Source: Aspidiotus rigidus
Lineage: Eukaryota > Arthropoda > Insecta > Hemiptera > Diaspididae
Assembly: GCA_035079385.1 (NCBI GenBank)
Contig: JAVHKY010000052.1
Location: 248,001 to 312,000, forward strand
Length of the DNA stretch: 64,000 nt
Reading direction: 5' to 3'
Each line of letters opens with the position of its first letter. The stretch's first letter is position 1. Shown one piece after another: positions 59,101-64,000 of the stretch. The notes beneath the pieces were generated by a model that worked only from the letters and a program-made list of their open reading frames with translations, had not been told where the DNA came from and ran no database searches. Made by a program: the position numbers and the translations under genes.

Positions 59101-60758
59101 ATAATTTACGGCAAACCTCATCCGAATCTACTTGAAATAAATAAAATGTTTTCCGTATATCTTTAACGATTCTAAAATAAGAAAAAAAAAAAGTACGGAA
59201 ATATTATTTTGAACGAGCACTCACAATTTTAACTCTCACACTTTCTCCTGTACATTGGGATACATAAATTCTACATTTTCCATAACAAATGCAACAATTT
59301 TTCTGAGACCAATTACACAGGTTTAATCACTCTTGGTGTCATACCTTGTATACTAAGGATTGTTGTTACATAAAGCTTACCTAGATGGATCTTTCACGGT
59401 CGATGAATGCGAACTGTGTGGTGAGCTGGGTTGTGAACTATAAACTTCTTCTTTCTCTTTCTTGAAATACAAATCTTCGTCGGGTGACTCATCCAAACCA
59501 TTATCTGAATAGAAATGAAAAAGAAAAGAAAAAGATGAATCGCGAAATTTTGTAACAACGTAGTTAGATCTATGATAAGTTAGTCATATCTCTTCTTCAT
59601 TCTTCGTTTTAATTCATCTAAATTACGTTCTACCGATTTGGTGATATTGACCAGACTGAGCGTCGTTCACCAAAACGACTCTTTTTGTACTACTGAATAG
59701 GAAGGAAAGAGGAATAAGTGAAGAAAACCTAAACACGTACTTTTAGCTTTATATCGTTTGCATAACAAACGTTTTCTTCGACGTTTTCGCAATGACAGAG
59801 CTTTGTCTAACTTTAAATGCCTTTGTTTGCTCAACTGACTGCGACCTATTAATCGTTTGAAATAAAAGAAAAAATATGAATACCGTATTATTAATAATAC
59901 ATAAAAATAGTGAATGATTATCATTATTCGGTTGTAAGTAAATCTCATCGGTAGTGACGAAATGTGAAAATTCAATCATCGTAAATATCAACGTTCCACA
60001 AAAATTATAATCATCGATACTTGTGGGCACGTTCAAGTGCAAGCGACGAGAAAATCGACGACAATTAACGACCTGTATTAAGATTAAAATGATTTATTGT
60101 TTTGAAAAGTCCGGACTCGGAGAAAAAACGACAAGCTTTGAATAATTCTGAAGAAAACAAAAAATAAAATAAAAAAGTGAAACAAGATCTTCCTGAGTTT
60201 TTCCTCGATTTCTTCAAAAGAGCTTTTCTGCAGAGCTCATTCAATTGGAGAGTTCTTTTCTTCTACAATATTATTTCACTTACTATCCGCCCTATCACAC
60301 TCATTTTCTTTTATTTGGAAAACGTAAAATAGAGAAGACTGACAAGATAGACAATTTTACGTAGAAATAAGAAGGCCGAAGCTGTATCCTTATACTATTT
60401 CAGAAAATATAAAATGCAGTCGATTTCGTGAAATAATTCTCGTTAGACTCAAACGTACCCATATTACGATACAATCATCAAGAAATGTCGTAATATCACG
60501 CAAACTTACCGAAACCGATGTTCTGCGAGTTACTTGGCTGTCTTTTGATGTATTTTTTGCGACGTTTGAACTCGTTTCCACTTTCCAAATTCGTACGCCG
60601 TATTTCTTCTGTGGTTTTATAATTTGAGTAGAATCGTTTGATCGTTGTCGTAGGATTCGTCGTCGTCGCAGCTGTTCGGCTTTCTATACTCTTTTCACAC
60701 ACGCTAAGCACATCTTCGCTGTTGAGACATGCACTCAAATGCGTGCTGACGGAAATGT
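53383..60758 (-). CDS. KANSL1-like (nsl1): KANSL1/nsl1-like NSL complex subunit, last nine coding exons (5' partial)
   Basis: Exons on the minus strand: 60758-60510, 59845-59741, 59504-59381, 57917-57810, 57024-56958, 55710-55554, 55446-55238, 54312-54181, 53514-53383. All have GT-AG introns and agreeing phases, giving 426 residues plus stop. The PEHE domain spans two exons: SYDIDNFIIPPNS (about residue 164) and QYKEILIP/TWKVI, then ILDDLSDDTVVKYHEMMEQN. Farther on is IPYDRRVFPLSDDEY. This order matches the KANSL1 C-terminus, where PEHE binds the MOF/KAT8 acetyltransferase in the nucleus. Upstream is a basic stretch (LRKRRRKRLLCKRYKAK) likely for nuclear import. MSL1 also has a PEHE domain but lacks the following RRxFPL segment, so KANSL1 is preferred. 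The first visible exon begins in phase 1 and earlier exons were not identified. Confidence 0.88.
54921..54972. repeat. (GA)26 microsatellite in KANSL1-like intron
   Basis: Uninterrupted GA repeat followed by an A-run, in the intron between exons 55446-55238 and 54312-54181. In the sense of the gene it is a CT tract. Confidence 0.95.
56036..56459. mobile_element. TTAA-family element, copy 4 (in KANSL1-like intron)
   Basis: Flanked by TTAA at 56032-56035 and 56460-56463. Contains an expanded (CA)n run at about 56055-56099 in the left arm. Interior matches copy 3. Confidence 0.9.
57222..57252. repeat. (TTA)n microsatellite
   Basis: About eight ATT/TTA triplets in an intron of the KANSL1-like gene. 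Confidence 0.8.
58600..58940 (+). pseudogene. Helitron-like N-terminal fragment in KANSL1-like intron
   Basis: On the strand opposite to the host gene, an open stretch contains KCTNCSAFLWNKES, then LDVLPPPSQLLSNF in the same frame. Helitron proteins and related helicase-like elements have a C-x2-C-x-A-x2-W-x2-E motif followed by L-x2-LPPPP-x-L near the N-terminus. The rest of the protein is missing and the frame changes after about 58880. A short fragment, so moderate confidence. Confidence 0.45.
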
Positions 60759-63781
<3,023 letters not shown>

Positions 63782-63928
63782 TTATAATCTGATCGCAAAT
63801 AGAATGGGTCACGTAAAACAAACACGCGACCCGCTTTCATGCAAAAAAATTGATTACGATGCGAGGAAGCGGTTCGCGAATCGCGGGTTTGTTTACGTGA
63901 CCAATTATATTTGCAATCAGACTATAAT
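63782..63928. mobile_element. 147-bp foldback repeat
   Basis: Arms CTTATAATCTGATCGCAAAT ... GGGTCACGTAAA and imperfect complement (TTTACGTGACC ... GCAATCAGACTATAA). Central GCGACCCGC / GCGGGTTTG pairing extends the stem. Confidence 0.65.
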
Positions 63929-64000
63929 ACTGTTGATACCCACAGATACATACATCAACATGGAGAATGGAGAACACCTTTGGTTTCATAAAAAGGGTCA

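Overview
The window is eukaryotic and almost certainly an arthropod, most likely an insect. It is AT-rich, its genes are split by short GT-AG introns, and it is crowded with non-LTR retrotransposons, foldback elements and MITEs. I could not fix the order: the host proteins are recognisable only at family level.

Host genes. Three multi-exon genes, all on the minus strand, could be assembled from splice sites and phases. (1) 8072-9850 is a complete seven-exon gene for an R3H-domain protein resembling R3HDM4. (2) 38859-41008 is a complete six-exon gene for a probably mitochondrial crotonase-fold (enoyl-CoA hydratase/isomerase) protein of 299 residues. (3) 53383-60758 is the last nine coding exons of a KANSL1/nsl1-like subunit of the MOF (KAT8) NSL histone acetyltransferase complex, including the PEHE domain. 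Its 5' exons were not found. A possible mini-gene or alternative exon lies in crotonase introns.

Retroelements. 1-2629 is the 3' part of a jockey-like element ending in a poly(A) tail. 26656-30828 is a nearly full-length R4/Dong-like element (R2-type nuclease, YMDD reverse transcriptase) sitting in TAA/ATA repeats. 30964-33050 is a 5'-truncated, frameshifted CR1/jockey-like copy pointing the opposite way. 46200-47850 is a badly decayed I-like element with reverse transcriptase and RNase H remnants. A short retroposon (34600-34766), a probable LTR (36750-36891), a MULE SWIM fragment (6984-7469) and a Helitron-like fragment (58600-58940) are also present.

DNA elements. Several non-autonomous families occur more than once, and many have exact target-site duplications (TSDs) visible here: an 8-bp hAT-like family (CTTAGACC ends) at 10041-13877 and 44009-44268; a 3.56-kb element with a 10-bp duplication inside the first of these; a TTAA family with GGGTATGCTCTAC ends (four copies); a 7-bp-TSD foldback family (two copies); a 134-136-bp hairpin MITE with 4-bp TSDs (two copies); a 391-bp family with two near-identical copies; and large foldbacks at 18829-20634 and 35738-36294. 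They are repeatedly nested, so the order of insertion can be read from the sequence.

Region by region: 1-2629 jockey; 2630-6983 unannotated; 6984-7469 MULE fragment split by a MITE; 8072-9850 R3HDM4-like gene; 10041-13877 nested hAT stack; 14038-18157 small foldbacks and tandem units; 18424-21000 391-bp element, foldback array and hAT pieces; 21698-26186 mostly unannotated; 26570-33050 Dong-like and CR1-like elements; 33133-36891 MITE cluster and LTR; 38859-41008 crotonase gene; 41222-49945 dense nested repeats; 50729-50935 foldback; 53383-60758 KANSL1-like gene with transposon pieces in its introns; 60759-64000 probable upstream intron or intergenic DNA with a 300-bp GA tract.
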